This document shows positions 21,430 through 34,200 of a stretch of 64,000 bases of DNA, in pieces. Below the pieces are notes generated by a model. That model had not been told where the DNA came from. It saw nothing but the letters and a program-made list of their open reading frames with translations, and did no database searches. The position numbers and the translations under genes were made by a program. The DNA is taken from the NCBI GenBank assembly GCA_030867875.1, contig JAOWCC010000577.1, positions 147,676,344 through 147,740,343 of the forward strand, written 5' to 3'. Positions within the stretch are counted from its first letter, which is position 1. Each line of letters begins with the position of its first letter. Source of the DNA: Actinernus sp. WN-2022 (taxonomy: Eukaryota; Cnidaria; Anthozoa; Actiniaria; Actinernidae).

Positions 21430-22175
21430 GACGTTGTTGTGACGTCATAAGTGATGCCTCCTTTTTTGGTAAAATTCCCCCTTTAATAGATGTTACAAAC
21501 AGACTACACCATCAAATGGCCTTCATGACACACATTCCTTTGGCGCAAATTTGAACGTTCTACGACTATTATAGCAAAAGTTATAGAGGAATGACTGTTG
21601 CTATGACGTCATATTTAGTGACGTCAGGTGTCATACCTAAATAAGGCTGCCTATTGTTAAAAAATCAAGAAAAGAAAATAATGTGGGTTTTGAGTGCCAG
21701 ACTAGCGCATTTCATCACTAAAACTCGAAAATCACTCAAAGGATTTTTTTCTAAGGGCATGTATAAAAAAGTATGACGTCATAATGACGTTGCCGAAAAT
21801 ATGACTTCAATTTTAAGCCGGTTATGGACAAAAAAAATCAAAATTCAAAAAACATACGATTTTAGCCACCAACGTGTTTTATGATTGGACAAAATGTCAT
21901 GCAACAATATTTACAACTCTAAAAATTGAATGAAGCGATGTTTTTATAAATGCTTTTGTGGTGTTTATTTCCCGCCAAATTTTGGCGGGAGAAAGGACAA
22001 AATTCAAACTTTCATAACTTTTGATTTCCTTAACCAATCGACATCGGGTTTTCGATTCCTTCATTCTCATCACGAGTAGATTTTAACAATATACGACATT
22101 TCGTTTTTAGAGATAATGAACAGTTGCAAGAAACGTATTACAAATGGATAAATGACGTCATTGTGACGTCACGAT
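21430..22175. repeat. Cluster of TGACGTCA palindromes
   Basis: The 8-bp palindrome TGACGTCA (the CRE core) occurs at 21440, 21604, 21619, 21774, 22153 and 22164, with a half-copy at 21784. No gene is recognised within it. It is probably part of a dispersed repeat, since a seventh copy lies inside the MITE arm at 20184. Confidence 0.7.
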
Positions 22176-22779
22176 GGTAGTAACATAGCTTAAAAAATCA
22201 GGTTATATTCCTTTTGCGATTCTACATCCTTCTACCAAAATTCAATCGTCTGCATTGAAAACTTTTTAAAATATAGAACTGATGCCGTTTTTATGGTCGT
22301 TTGTGCCCACCGTGTTTGTTAGGAGCAGCTGTTTATATTGTACCGCTACTCGTATATATCATACCGATCAGCAGTATCAACCCGTTCATTTTCTGTTAAA
22401 TTGGCTGTATTTATATTAGTCATATTCGCCGTTAGGAAGCTAAGGTATTGGGTTTTTTACATATTTTAGGTTTATTAGCTTTCACTGCCGCTGGTTTTGT
22501 TTTGCGCTCATGTAGCTTCAACCCCTAGGGAATTATGTTGTTTTCTTTTCTTTTATATTTGGTATACAGTAGTGTATCTAGGGGAGGATCAAGGCAGTCC
22601 GGACCCCCTCCCCCTTTTCCAGATGTGTGGCTTCCGGCGGGAAAGCGTAAGCCGTTCTACCGACCTCTTAGCCAATGGAGGACCTGGATATTTCTGCTAT
22701 CGATGCACGAATTCGATCGTTAAACAGAACCAAAACATGCAAACCATACGAAATCCGCCCTCTTCAATCCGGGCCTATG

Positions 22780-23335
22780 TGTGTGCTAGAGATTTGGCAT
22801 ATTTTTGCTTTCAGTTTAGATTTCTTTTCTGGAGACCGCGCATCTGCCGTTGGGTAGGGTTAAGACCAAGGAAGTGCTTCGTTTGCCTGACCTTTCGGGC
22901 CTGTTATTTAATCATACCTTCGGTAGAACTTTAAGGGGTAAAGCTACCAATGTATTCGCAGTTAAGCGTACCTCTTCCCCAGACTTATGCCCGGTCTGCA
23001 ATTTAGAGTATTATGTTCGCCTCTGTGACTCTTCTTTTGACATAGAGCTTAGAGATTGATATTTGTTTAGAACAATCACTTCTGCATTATGGTCGCGGGT
23101 TTCCCCCTCTCTCCTTCTAGCCTCAACAGAAGTATTTAACCGAGGCTCGTAGTTTCGAGGGGGAATCACCCATAGTTTCAGAAGCGCATATTCTATAACC
23201 TTGCCATTGTTGGGTTTGACAGAGGCTCAAGCAGCGCAGCATGTAGGCTGGAGTAGTATCAGTACTGCAAGATACTATACGCAAATTTATAAAGTTTGCC
23301 CAGGATACAGCGCACGCCTTGGCCTCTAACACCGC
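22780..23335 (+). pseudogene. Second tyrosine-recombinase relic
   Basis: A degraded recombinase not related to the DIRS copy at the sequence level. Readable blocks in order are ARDLAYF, SLDFFSGDRASAVGRVK (first catalytic Arg in GDRAS), VLRLPDLSGLLFNHTFGRTL, RGKATNVFAVKR, CPVCNLEYYVRLC, YLFRT, ITHSFRSAYSITLPLLGL (H-x-x-R), AAQHVGWSSIS (H..W) and ARYYTQ (Tyr). A frameshift near 22810 and stops near 23057 and 23150 break it. This type is common in cnidarian genomes among DIRS- or Crypton-like elements. No flanking repeats were found. Confidence 0.75.
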
Positions 23336-23870
23336 CGAGAGGTAAGCATCATTAACCAGTAAAAGTCAATCTCAAGCCAGTTTTAGGAATCGTGTATCGA
23401 TCGGCACCATAATATGCTGTCGGGATTTTCTTTGGCGTTTTAGGCGCTCATCTCTCTATTTGATTCATGGCTAAAATTAAGTTATGGAAGGTAAAGTTAA
23501 GTTTTGAGATGCGTGTAAATTCAGGGTATTTATTATGTACAGAAGTAGTTTGAAATGTACGTAGTTTCCGTGTAATGGGGCAGAGCCGGGACTGCCCATT
23601 TTCTTTTCATAACTTAAATTATCTTAACTCCAAGCCATTGTAGTGATGTTGCGTGATGAAAAGAGCGTAAAAATCAACTGCCGGTGAGTCGAGTATAGTA
23701 TGTCCAAAACGGTTAATGTAGTGGGGAGTGTGTGAAGAGTGAAAGAAGGCCCCCACCAGCTGTAAGCTGTAATACTCAGCCTGCTATAACAAATAAAATA
23801 TTAATTTCATTTATTTAATCAACTACACTCGTACCATTGTATATAAGTGACCGATGAAATACCCTTTTGC
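23336..23870. other. Non-coding stretch, no gene recognised
   Basis: No conserved coding sequence, RNA gene or clear repeat was seen between the recombinase relic and the tandem array. Confidence 0.4.
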
Positions 23871-23874
23871 CCTA

Positions 23875-23982
23875 TAGTCAAACCTGTATATAACGGCCCT
23901 GTATAAAGCGGTCACCCTGTATATAGCGGTCACCCTGTATATAGCGGTCACCCTGTATATAGCGGTCACCCTGTATATAGTG
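23875..23982 (+). repeat. 18-bp tandem array derived from a transposon end
   Basis: The unit CCCTGTATATAGCGGTCA is repeated about five times at 23897-23982. It is preceded by TAGTCAAACCTGTATATAAC, closely matching the terminal repeat of the pogo/Tigger-like element at 59612. The array appears to be an expansion of that kind of end. Confidence 0.85.
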
Positions 23983-23989
23983 AAAATGT

Positions 23990-24889
23990 ATTTTGAAAAT
24001 GTGTCAGGCGGACAAGAAATCAAAAGATGTGACAGAAGTAGAAATCCGTGAGTAACCCGCTTGCATCGGCGTATTTGCACGATATCTCGAGCCGAAATTG
24101 CTTTAAAACTATACTTCAGTATTATATGGTTAGGTTTGATGTTATATTTTCATAAAGCAGCATTTTATTTATATCAATCGAAAGGGAAATTTGCAGCGGC
24201 GCGTGACATAGCGTGATTTTGCTATTGTCTATAACAACCAATCAGAATCGTGACACTGCTCCGTTAAACAGTGTCGACTTCATCCAGACTCTTGGTTAGT
24301 CCTTGTTAGAAGAACCTTCCCCACTTCTAACATAAATTAACACTGCATAATTATGAAGATGTTACGTTTCAAGTGAAATAACTCTTTCTTAGCTGATTCC
24401 ACCAAATAAATTCCTCGCTACTTAATTTCCTTGTCAAGATATTTAACACCTTTTCTCAAAGAAGATTTAACTAAAACCGTAATTCCAACAGAGTTCCTGC
24501 GATAATATTTTGGCGCTTTCCTACACTTCGAGAAAGAATAGAAACCTTCAATATCAAGATCAGAATGACCATTTTAAAAGTGGTCACGTTTCAGCTAGAG
24601 AAACGAAATGGAACTTTTCAATTTCCAAAAGAAATCTTCATCATTTAACTTCCCCCAAAAAGACCCTCAATAATCCAACTACAAAACCTACTTCACATAA
24701 CTAAACAATCAGAACTACAAACTCTCCCAGTCAGCCATATCAGTCAACGAAAAATATTACAAAACCAAACAAATAAACACAAAACACGCGTGAAACCCTA
24801 TAAAAACTATTAGGCTGCAAACCATAGAAAAGAAACCCTTTTAAACAAATAGTCTTACTAGATTATTTACTGGTGGGAAACCGACTTGT
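23990..24889. other. Non-coding stretch, no gene recognised
   Basis: AT-rich and increasingly A-rich towards 24800; only random-looking frames were seen. Confidence 0.4.
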
Positions 24890-25227
24890 TGGTTTTACAG
24901 AAAGATAGCCCCGGTGGTGGTACCCTGGTTCCAGAGGCCACAGTGACCGACGTAACCGAGTGGACCTGGGGTCGATAGTGGTGGGGGCCGGGTGGAAACA
25001 ACATAGTCGATCCTAAGTGTAATCAGATCCGTCGTGCGTAGTGAGCGACCTTGTGATCTCAGATATCCGATACAATACGTAGGTTCTCTGTCCGTAGCCT
25101 CCTCCGCAGCCATCTCTTAGTATCGGAAAACCCACGGAAAAATCGTGAATTGGGTTAGCTGTGACTCCTGCGGAGGAGACTACTATCTCTGATGGTGTAG
25201 TCGGGTTATCACGTCCGCCTTGAACGC
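24890..25227. other. GC-rich patch of unknown origin
   Basis: About 340 bp clearly richer in G and C than its surroundings, with open frames on the minus strand (for example one beginning MAAEEATDRE at 25113). It ends exactly where the LINE reverse transcriptase frame begins. I do not recognise it; it may be a rearranged 5' part of that LINE or another element. Confidence 0.4.
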
Positions 25228-26235
25228 GAGAGACCGAGGCCGACGACACTGTTATATATTACTCTTCGTCATCTCCCAAGGATATCGAAATGAAGCTAAA
25301 TAGTGATTTAGCCAATGTTGCAAATTGGTTTAATGACAATCTTTTGACTCTGAACATCAAAAAGTCGAACTTTATGTTCATTGGAAGTGCTCACAAGTTA
25401 AAATCTTGTGGTAGTGTCTCGCTTATTATAGATAGTGTCACACTTGATCGGACCAATACAATCAAATATTTAGGAGTCACTATTAATCAAACCATGACTT
25501 GGTCCGATCATGTTGACACTATTATATCTAAGGCCAATCAACGCATTGGGCTTTTAAGACGTATTAGACATTTACTACCCCGGCGAGCCCGTTTAACTCT
25601 ATATAATGCCCTGATATTGCCAATTTTAGATTACGCTGATATCGTATGGGGGGATAAAGACAATGTTACCATCATGAATAGTTTACAAATAGTCCAGAAC
25701 AAGGCTGCTAAAGTGATTCTAGACGCCTCCCCTTTCTCGTCCTCAACAGAAGCCCTCCAGACTTTGGGCTGGAAGACGCTTAGTCAACGGCGGCGAGCAC
25801 ACAGATGTACACTAGTTTACAAACTTATGAACAGTCAAATTGACTTCGATTTTGATATTTTATTAAATAAAGATGTACATAATCATAACACTAGGCAGAG
25901 AAACAATGCCCATCTTAAACAAGCAAGAACAAACTGGGGAAAGCATTGTTTTACCTATCAGGCTTTGGATGAGTGGAATTCCCTCCCATCCGAAATACGA
26001 GAATCGAACTCATTAGCCAATTTTAAAGCGCATTTTACTTTTTAACTTTTTAGATTTCTTATTGTATATACATTTTTATCAATTTTTACTTATCATTGTT
26101 ATTAATTAGTTGTAACTATTCTCTTTAAACGTTATTTTACTTTATTAGTTATGTTACACAGGGCCCCATTGAAAAACTCCTCGGAGATATGGGCACCCTG
26201 TCTAAACATCGTTATTATTATTATTATTATTATAG
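25228..26235 (+). mobile_element. 5'-truncated CR1/L2-like LINE
   Basis: The reading frame enters at the catalytic Asp pair (ADDTVIYYSSSS). It continues through the thumb (NDNLLTLNIKKSNFMFIGS, IKYLGVTI) and the C-terminal region (RIGLLRRIRHLLPRRARLTL, PILDYADIVWG, LQIVQNKAAKVI, EWNSLPSEIRES) to a TAA at 26043-26045. The frame is intact over 270 codons. The 3' UTR ends in (TTA)n at about 26211-26234, a usual LINE tail. The truncation breaks the RT just before its active site. Confidence 0.9.
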
Positions 26236-26502
26236 TCCTCGCCGGCGAACCACATTTTCACATAGTATGTTATATATTTCTCGTTCATGTCTTTGCATAC
26301 TCAGTACATTTGATATAACAGACCTATAGTTGTCCTGTGTGAAATGTGGCTGATTACACTTAGTTTATAGAATACTCTTTGCTGCCTTGTTAATTTGTAA
26401 TTCAATGTAAGTTTAATTACTAAGTTGTAAACTTATTTACTAAAAACGTTTATGACCTCGGAAACTTGTAATTGAAACCAAAGCCTTCGTTCGTTCGGCC
26501 AG

Positions 26503-26594
26503 TAGACTGCGAGCAGTCCGGCCTCCTTTTCCCTCCATTGATAGTGAGTTTACGAGCGGAGCGAACGAAGTGAAGAGGGACTGCTCGCAGTCTA
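26503..26594. repeat. Hairpin with 17-bp arms
   Basis: TAGACTGCGAGCAGTCC at 26503 is matched by GGACTGCTCGCAGTCTA at 26578, leaving a loop of about 58 bp. No coding sequence is present. Confidence 0.8.
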
Positions 26595-26910
26595 TTCGGT
26601 CAGCGGAACATAACGTTTTGCCGCGGTGAGAGTGTGGCCTTTTATAGTTTCGGTGTTTCGGGTACCCTGTGATACCGATTTTGTCGGTCCGGTTTCTTCC
26701 TCCCATACTTTGCTATAAATAAAAGATTATTACTTACGTTGTCTTGTAGTCATCTTGACAGTGTGAAGTCTGGTTATCGACTTTTAGGAAAGTTCGCTCG
26801 TTGGCCTGTTGCTTTTTCTGAAGGTACGTTGTGCAGCAGAACTCTGCACTTCCGGCGGACGCTGTTCTTGTTGACCATGTGATTCAGGGTTGATTGCACT
26901 GGCAGTTAGG

Positions 26911-27367
26911 CCTTGGCACAATATGCTTTTATTTCTTGCTATTATGCTAATGCTTAATGCTCAAATTTTTCACTATTATGCTTTCAAAGTCTTGCTAAAA
27001 TGCTCGAAAATTCCCAAGTCACTAATTAAAAACAAACGCAGAAATGTCAACGAGAAAAAAAAATGGCGACTGCACATACAACACTGCTGACCAGTATGAG
27101 TGCAGGCACTGACAAGACCCAGGCCCTCTCTAATATTGACTCGAGATCTCTCCACACGTTTTTTTTGCTGTTTTCTGGTGAGTTTTATCGCTTTAAACAG
27201 GGAGGTGTTGCTTTAAACAAATATTAAACAAATATTTCCAGCTAATTTTCAATATTAATCGAATAATGAATACTGGTAAAAAAAATCCTTGCTAAAATGC
27301 TGGCATTATTCTCGATGCTTTTACCTTGCTATTATGCTCAAAATAATGCTAGCATAATGTGCCAAGG
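26911..27367. mobile_element. MITE, TIR CCTTGGCACA
   Basis: CCTTGGCACAATATGCT at the left and AGCATAATGTGCCAAGG at the right bound 457 bp rich in TTGCTAT-TATGCT and AAAATGCT phrases. It ends about 390 bp upstream of the start codon of the PTTG1IP-like gene. Confidence 0.8.
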
Positions 27368-27755
27368 CGCAGTGAGCTGACATACTATTGTTTTATAATC
27401 ATATTTGCTTTCATTCAAAGAGTAGCGAAGCACAACCAAGTATGACGACGCCGCGCTTAATCTTAGTGCAAATATGCGCATAATGAAGCAACATCGATCA
27501 CCAGAGCGTGTAAACAGTTGAGCGCATTTCTGTAACTTGGATAATTTATTACTGATGTGACAACAACAGACTCGGAGCAGTCGTACACGAAAACCTTCAA
27601 GAACAATTTTCAATATTGAACTTACTAACACAACTCGCCAGTAATCCTGAAACTTGATCTTATTCGGGCTTAAAATATTCAAGGTTTCGTTACTGAAGAA
27701 GAGCCAAGGAGGCTATTTGACAAGCCCGCCAACAAGAGGTCAGAAATTTGGCGGT

Positions 27756-28266
27756 ATGAATGTCACTTTCTTGGTAGCCTGTATTTTACTATGTTTTACT
27801 CACAGCACCTATAGCAGTAGGCACTCGACCGGCTTTCGTGACTACGAGTTATACCGGAGATATTTCAATTCTGAAGGGGCTCTCTGCAGAGAAGTCTTAA
27901 ACTGCGAAGAGTGTCGACTCCAGTCTTCCTGCCAGTGGTGTAGAGACGAACAGGGAGTTTTAAGCAAATGTAAGCCAAAGCAGAATTGTCCAGTTGAACA
28001 AGAAGATGCCACTTGTTCATCAGCTGTTACAGAAGACTACGAAACAAGAGAAAACACTGCCTTTGACTTACTAGATGTCCCACAAGTCACTTTGAACCAA
28101 TCTACAATGTGTGCTCGACACGCTAACTGCTCCCAATGCACAAATTCAAGCGGCCTCTGCGCCTGGTGCAACAAAAAGAAAGCTTGCATTGCTTATTACA
28201 ACGCCTCTACAACCACAAGTTCTTGTCAGAGCAACTTGTGGTACAAAGATCAGTGCATTTACAGCG
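27756..28266 (+). CDS. PTTG1IP-like exon 1
   Basis: Codes for residues 1-170 plus the first base of codon 171. The ATG at 27756 was chosen because a hydrophobic signal peptide (MNVTFLVACILLCF) follows directly. It ends at TACAGCG before GTGAGT. Confidence 0.85.
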
Positions 28267-31200
28267 GTGAGTTATAATTTAAATGGTTTTCATTTTATTC
28301 CAAAGAGCATTTATTTCTCTAGTTTAAGAAAAATATATGCAAAAATGGTTCGTCATGCAGATTAGGAATTCCTCCCCTCTAATACACAGCATGTAGCATG
28401 GTTTCCTCTCCTCGTTACACCACTGATAGGAACCACTCACTATGTACTTATACCACTCACTCACCAGATAACTTGCTCCAGATTTGTAGTATAGATTTGT
28501 AGACCTTTTGCTAGCTGACTTGTGACGGAAGCCAAATGTTTTTACAAAGTATGATCCTTCCCGATATTTGTTTTTGAGCCTAAGCGATGCATGCAATTAT
28601 GGTTAATTTATTCACTAATCACTGTTAATTAATGGTTCTAAACTGCCTATATCTAAACTAAATGGTTCTAAACTGTCTTTACCCTCCATTTTACACGTTA
28701 TACTTAAACATCTCCGATATTCAGCGGGTTTATTCCCTTTTCCTTCTTTGCCGCTACGGCTATGTAACTTTGTGGCGTGAATCAGATAAGGTTCAAATGA
28801 CACGTTTGGCGTGGCAGGTCGACATTATATGGAGTCATTATTTCTTAATGACAACTTAAAACTTCCAAAACAGTTACAGTCCTGATTCAGGCAATTACAA
28901 CGATCAAGTTTTCTCTAAAATGTATGTTAGTTACTGCTTAACTCGAAATTGGAAGTAGAAATTAGTACTTTAATTAGTCACTTGAAAAGAAGTGCTGTTT
29001 GTTCTCAATGTAAATGAGTCAATGGGGAGCTATACTTGAACAATGGTATTAAAATATATTGATATTGCTATTTCCCCTGGGAATTTAGGTTTAAGAAAAC
29101 AAAGAAACTTTCATGATTATTTTCATTTCTATTGCTGCTCTCATTAAAAATTCTTTACATCGAGTTGCGCACAAATGGAAACTGTCCCCTCGTTGACTGC
29201 GGACTTCAGCTATGAATGTCATTATGTCCATTTCTTCAAGTTCCAATCAGGTTGTTACTCCCGTGACTTTCGTCTATCTTGAAAAACGTGATCCGGCTTT
29301 AGTTTCACCAGGGAGGGACGGATGTAGTAATTCTGAGTAGGGTGATCATCCATTCTGAACTTTAAGCCATTCAATCATTGATGACGAACGTTCAAACTAC
29401 ACGGTAATAAAAGCAACGAAGTATGTGATCTTTATTGCTGACTTCAATTTTGTTAAGAAAACCCCTTGGAATAGAATTGGGGTTAAGTCATTCTGCTCTA
29501 TGTGCTCGAGTCATGATTGACTGAGCAGTATCAGCCAAAATCCGTGCATGCCCCCCCCCCCCCCCCCCCCCCAAAGTTGATGAGTGATCGATTGCCCTCC
29601 ATAGGCAAATAAAAATAAGTAGTTCTGAATATTTCTTTCGAGACAGTCAAACAGTACGTCGAAAAACAAGTTATAAATAGCAAAATCCACAAAAAATGCG
29701 GCTTCAGTATTTTTATAAGAAGCTCCTCGGAGCCGAGTTTAGTGAAAACACTGGGACTTTAGTGTCTGAACACACAGAATAGAGCATAGCACTCATGCAC
29801 GATGAACTAGGATGTTTTTTAGTTGCACAGCACGTTATTTCAGTAGCTATTTAATTTCACGCGAACGTAAGAAAGTAAATTATATTTCTCGATCGGACTG
29901 AACGGCACTCTATGCTGATCATATGTTTTCGAAAAGCACATGGAAGGCCAATAAAGGAAATAAACGCCAAATTTCGGGGGAAAACACTTTGCTACGTACG
30001 TGGTTACTGGAGTTTGGGAGACATTGTTTTTTGTTCAGCCCGCGTATAGTACCATGTATTTGCGGCTCGAGCGTAGCGAGTATTACAAGGGCTGAAAATA
30101 ACAATATGACCCGACAAAATATATTTTATTCTTTTGATTATCGAAATACAAGGCCAAATGAATTCTAGCAATTTCTTTCATCTTCAAAGTTTGCCATTTT
30201 CACCAATATATCTTTTCTTTTTGCGTGTTGCTTTGGGCGAGGTTCCCGGCGTGAGTGCTTCAAACTTTTCAAAATTACTCGCTGGCGACTCGTTGCAGAA
30301 TGGCTTCCCGCGTCAGCGTCAAAATTGATCTAAATGGAGAGGACGGTGAAGGAAGAGCCAATGAGATACAGGGCAGAGGTAGTTTGCGGCCCGATACATA
30401 CTGATCGTATCGTGAGAAAAGAATCGAACACAGAAACGGATACAAGCCGCATTCACCAAGGAAACAGGGTTTTCTTTCACAACCCAAAGCAGTAAACAGC
30501 ATCGTATCCTAATGTTTTGATAGAATGTTTGGCCCTTTCTCAGTGTAAGCATGTCCTCAAACTGGGTGTGGCACATGTCCTTGTAATTCCTCAAACTATT
30601 AAACACACGATCGGTGGATCGATGGATCCACCGATCTATCGATCCACCGATCCAGCGACCATCGATCCACCGATTGATCGATCTAGCGATCTACTGATCC
30701 ATCGATCTCGCGATCCACCGATCTGGCGATCTAGAGTACGTTTTATATCTACATGTATGCAGTTCTGGTATTTGTCCATGTTTGTATATATTTTATATTA
30801 CACCCTTTAACAGGTGTTAGTTTGAGGAATTACAAGGACATGTGCCACACCCAGTTTGAGGACATGCTTACACTGAGAAAGAGCCCAAGGTGGCTGGTGG
30901 CCCTTGGTTTCAATAACTTTTTGTGCAATATTCTACTGGGTATAGTTGAGGTCTCATTCGCTATTCAAAATGACGAAAGGCCAATTACAAAGCACGGATT
31001 GTAGTTACCAGTTCTCTGTAGGTCGAGGAAACCAAAAGAATTCATGTGAACTTCGGTATCGGCACATCAAAGACGTTCGAAATAGGTTGCTATTCGCTGC
31101 GCTCGCAGTAATTATAATTCCGGTTTAGGAACGACTTAGAATAGGCCATCGGCATGCAGGATGACAATCCGAATATTTTGGAGCTTTGTTTATCTCGTAA

Positions 31201-34200
31201 CCGCCACTGCCACTCACTGAGCAAAAAAGAATAATAAGCTATCTATGGAATAATTATATACAACAGTCAAACGGTGAATAATACTTGCTAATGATGTTTG
31301 AAAAGAAGCGTATGTAAATTTACGGTTTTTAATAGCCATTCGCATGAGAAGACATTTCAAACACTCATTGTTCGTGTTTCATCAGGGGATTCCAAATATC
31401 TCGAAAACAATAAAACCCTCGAGGCTACGCCTCTCCAGTTTCATTTGTTTTCTCAATATTTGGAACCCCTGATTCGTGTTTGAAATAGTTTTATTCTCAT
31501 TAATAATTAATGATTCAACAGCCAATCCGATCATCCAATTTTGGTCTCGTGCATGTAAATTTGATACACGATGAAACGATGAAGATCTGATGTGGCTCTA
31601 GCTTTTTCAATCAAATGACAGATGAATTTTGATGTCCCATGAAACGCTAATCAGGACATACCCTGATAGGTATCTTGATGTCCAATCAAATGACAGATGA
31701 ATCTTGATGTCCAATTAAACGCCAATTTTAACAAAGTAGGCTTTACAAGAAGAGAAGTGAAGGAAAAGATGGATTAAATAAAAACATCGTACGGAATGTC
31801 TCGAACCTTCCACCTCATGAATGCATTTGACTTCTAGTCCTCTGTCCATTACACCATTAGACACGTGTGTTGAAAGGGAAACCAATTACAAGCCTTGTGA
31901 CAATGACTGTATGCAACATAATGCCCGGCAACAATACTTCCTAATGCCTATACGAATACAGGTATTGTTTGAGGAACTATGTCAAACACGAATTGGAGTC
32001 TTTCATCAGGAGTTCCAAATATTGAGAAAACAAATGAAACCCGAGATGCGTTTTATTGTTTTCGAAATATTTGGAATCCCCTGATGAAAGACGAACAATG
32101 AGTGTTTGACATGTCTTCTCATGCGAATGCAAAACCGACAATTTACATACGTTTCTTTTCAAACTTCATTAGAAAGTTTGTTTACCGTTTGACTGTTGTA
32201 TCTAATTATTCAATAGATGGCTTATTATTCTTTTTTGATGGCAATGATTTCAACTAGCGTACTAGTAGAGTAGTGGACAAGAGTTAGTACAAGCAGTCGG
32301 AAGGGTCGTGGTTCGAACTCCAGTGGAGGCAGACTTTTTCTTTCTATGTCATTCTTTATTTCTTTATTTCTTCGCTCCTTACTTGTAGCTTATCAGTATG
32401 TAATTAGTTAGTGGTTCATGAATATGATGATTAAGAAATATTGATCATTAGGGTTGGAAATACGATCAAACATTAGTGCGTTTGGAACTGGTGTTTCATT
32501 GGATGTCAAGATGCATCCACCTGACGAAGCTTCGAACAAGGGTTTCACCCGGTATCAAGACCCATGCATGTGACCAAATGCAGTTTCTCCATTGGATGAC
32601 TATCTCATGAATTATTAATGAGTTTGATAAAAGTTATATCAAAAACTCCTTCTGCGGGTTTGCCCGTGGTAACAAAACACTCGAAAGCAATAAATCTCTT
32701 GGGGCTGCGCCCCTCGAGATTCATATGCTTTCTTGTGTTTTGATACCACGGGCAAACACTCGAACTCGTTTTTGATATATAACTTATAACATAGACATAA
32801 TAAATTCAAAATGTATGTTCTTATGTTTACGATGTTGTATATCGTCATGACCCCGCTTATGCGGCTAGTGTTTAGAGACTGATGTGCATGTTTTATTTAA
32901 CAAATAGAAGATGGTTCTCTTCGTTCTGTAACAAAATAATGCACACTAGCTGCTAATGCACGAGCGGAACGCATTATTTTGTCATAAGACATTTATTTTA
33001 TTTGATCGAAGCGGAAAGAAATGCTCGAGCACGCTGAGCAGCCAATGAAATCGCGCGTTCTTAGTATGCTCCCGTAACGTTTAGTATACCTAATAGGTAG
33101 TGAATGATGCCGCTCACGTAAGGAAATGTATTAGAAGAAACCCTACAGCAAGTAGCTCTTTCGCAGGAAAATTATATTATTGGGTAACACAAATGTCAAG
33201 GTGTGATATGTGTTAGATGAATCTATATTGTGTAGCTGTGGGGCTATCTTGCGACTGAAGCGTTTGCGTTTGAGCTGTGATTTATTTTAAGTTTTCCCGA
33301 TGTCAGATCAATAATTTCTCGATAAATTCCCTGGATCTACCAATTCCCGACATTTTCTCGGGATTACCAGAACAAAAATCTGCTGTTGTTCGGAAACAGG
33401 TATGCATATATTGGAGTCCGATGAAGTGAAAAAAACGGAAATCAACTGTTATTCAGACATGCTAATTTGTGTTTTGAACCCTGCTATCTTTTGTAAATTT
33501 TTCAAATTGGAGCTATATTGATTTGACTTTATCGAAGGTAATAAAAGAAAATTATTTGTGATAATCATGTGAATCATGTTGATAAGAGGAGATATCTTTC
33601 TCTTGGGAAAATAGTCATTATCTCTGCCCCAAACTATACGCTAACACTGAGTCCGACTAAACGACTCCAGTGACGCGTGGAGTCGTCAACTTGCATGTTC
33701 ATCAAGTTACAAAACATATTTTGTGGGTTTGTAAACTTAACCGATCAAAACACGAGACTAATCAGGAGAACTGAAGAATTGTGGTAAACCTGACAAACGA
33801 AGGCGATCACGCTCGCTGTAAGATGGCAATAACGGATTCTAAGTACGAATAAGGGCCACATTCGCGTGAAAGTGCAAAATAAAAGCAGTAAAAATATACA
33901 CACCTTCACGCCCAATCGTAAAGAAAGCCACGCGTGAAAGACGGCGGACATCGTTTCTGTGTCCTCGCGCATTACCACAACGCACTTCGTTTGATCTGCA
34001 CATATTGCCCCGGGGGGGGACTCCCATATAAAAGGGGTAGGGATGCTCGTCGGACATTTTCGATTTGACCCCTAAGAGGTACTAAAATGGGCGTGGCTCA
34101 AGCTTATTTTGACCCCTAAAAGATAATAAAAATGTAAATTGATAACAGCTTTTTTGTTTAATTGACACCCGACCCCTAAAAGGTACCGCTTTACATATAA

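Noticed and set aside
22497..22934. 145-codon frame as a host gene
   Set aside because: The frame only partly overlaps the recombinase homology (ARDLAYF) and switches frame after it; it is part of a pseudogene.
24895..25249. Two minus-strand frames starting MAAEEATDRE and MSSASVSRVQ as genes
   Set aside because: They lie in a GC-rich patch where stop codons are rare, overlap each other in different frames and show no recognisable domain.
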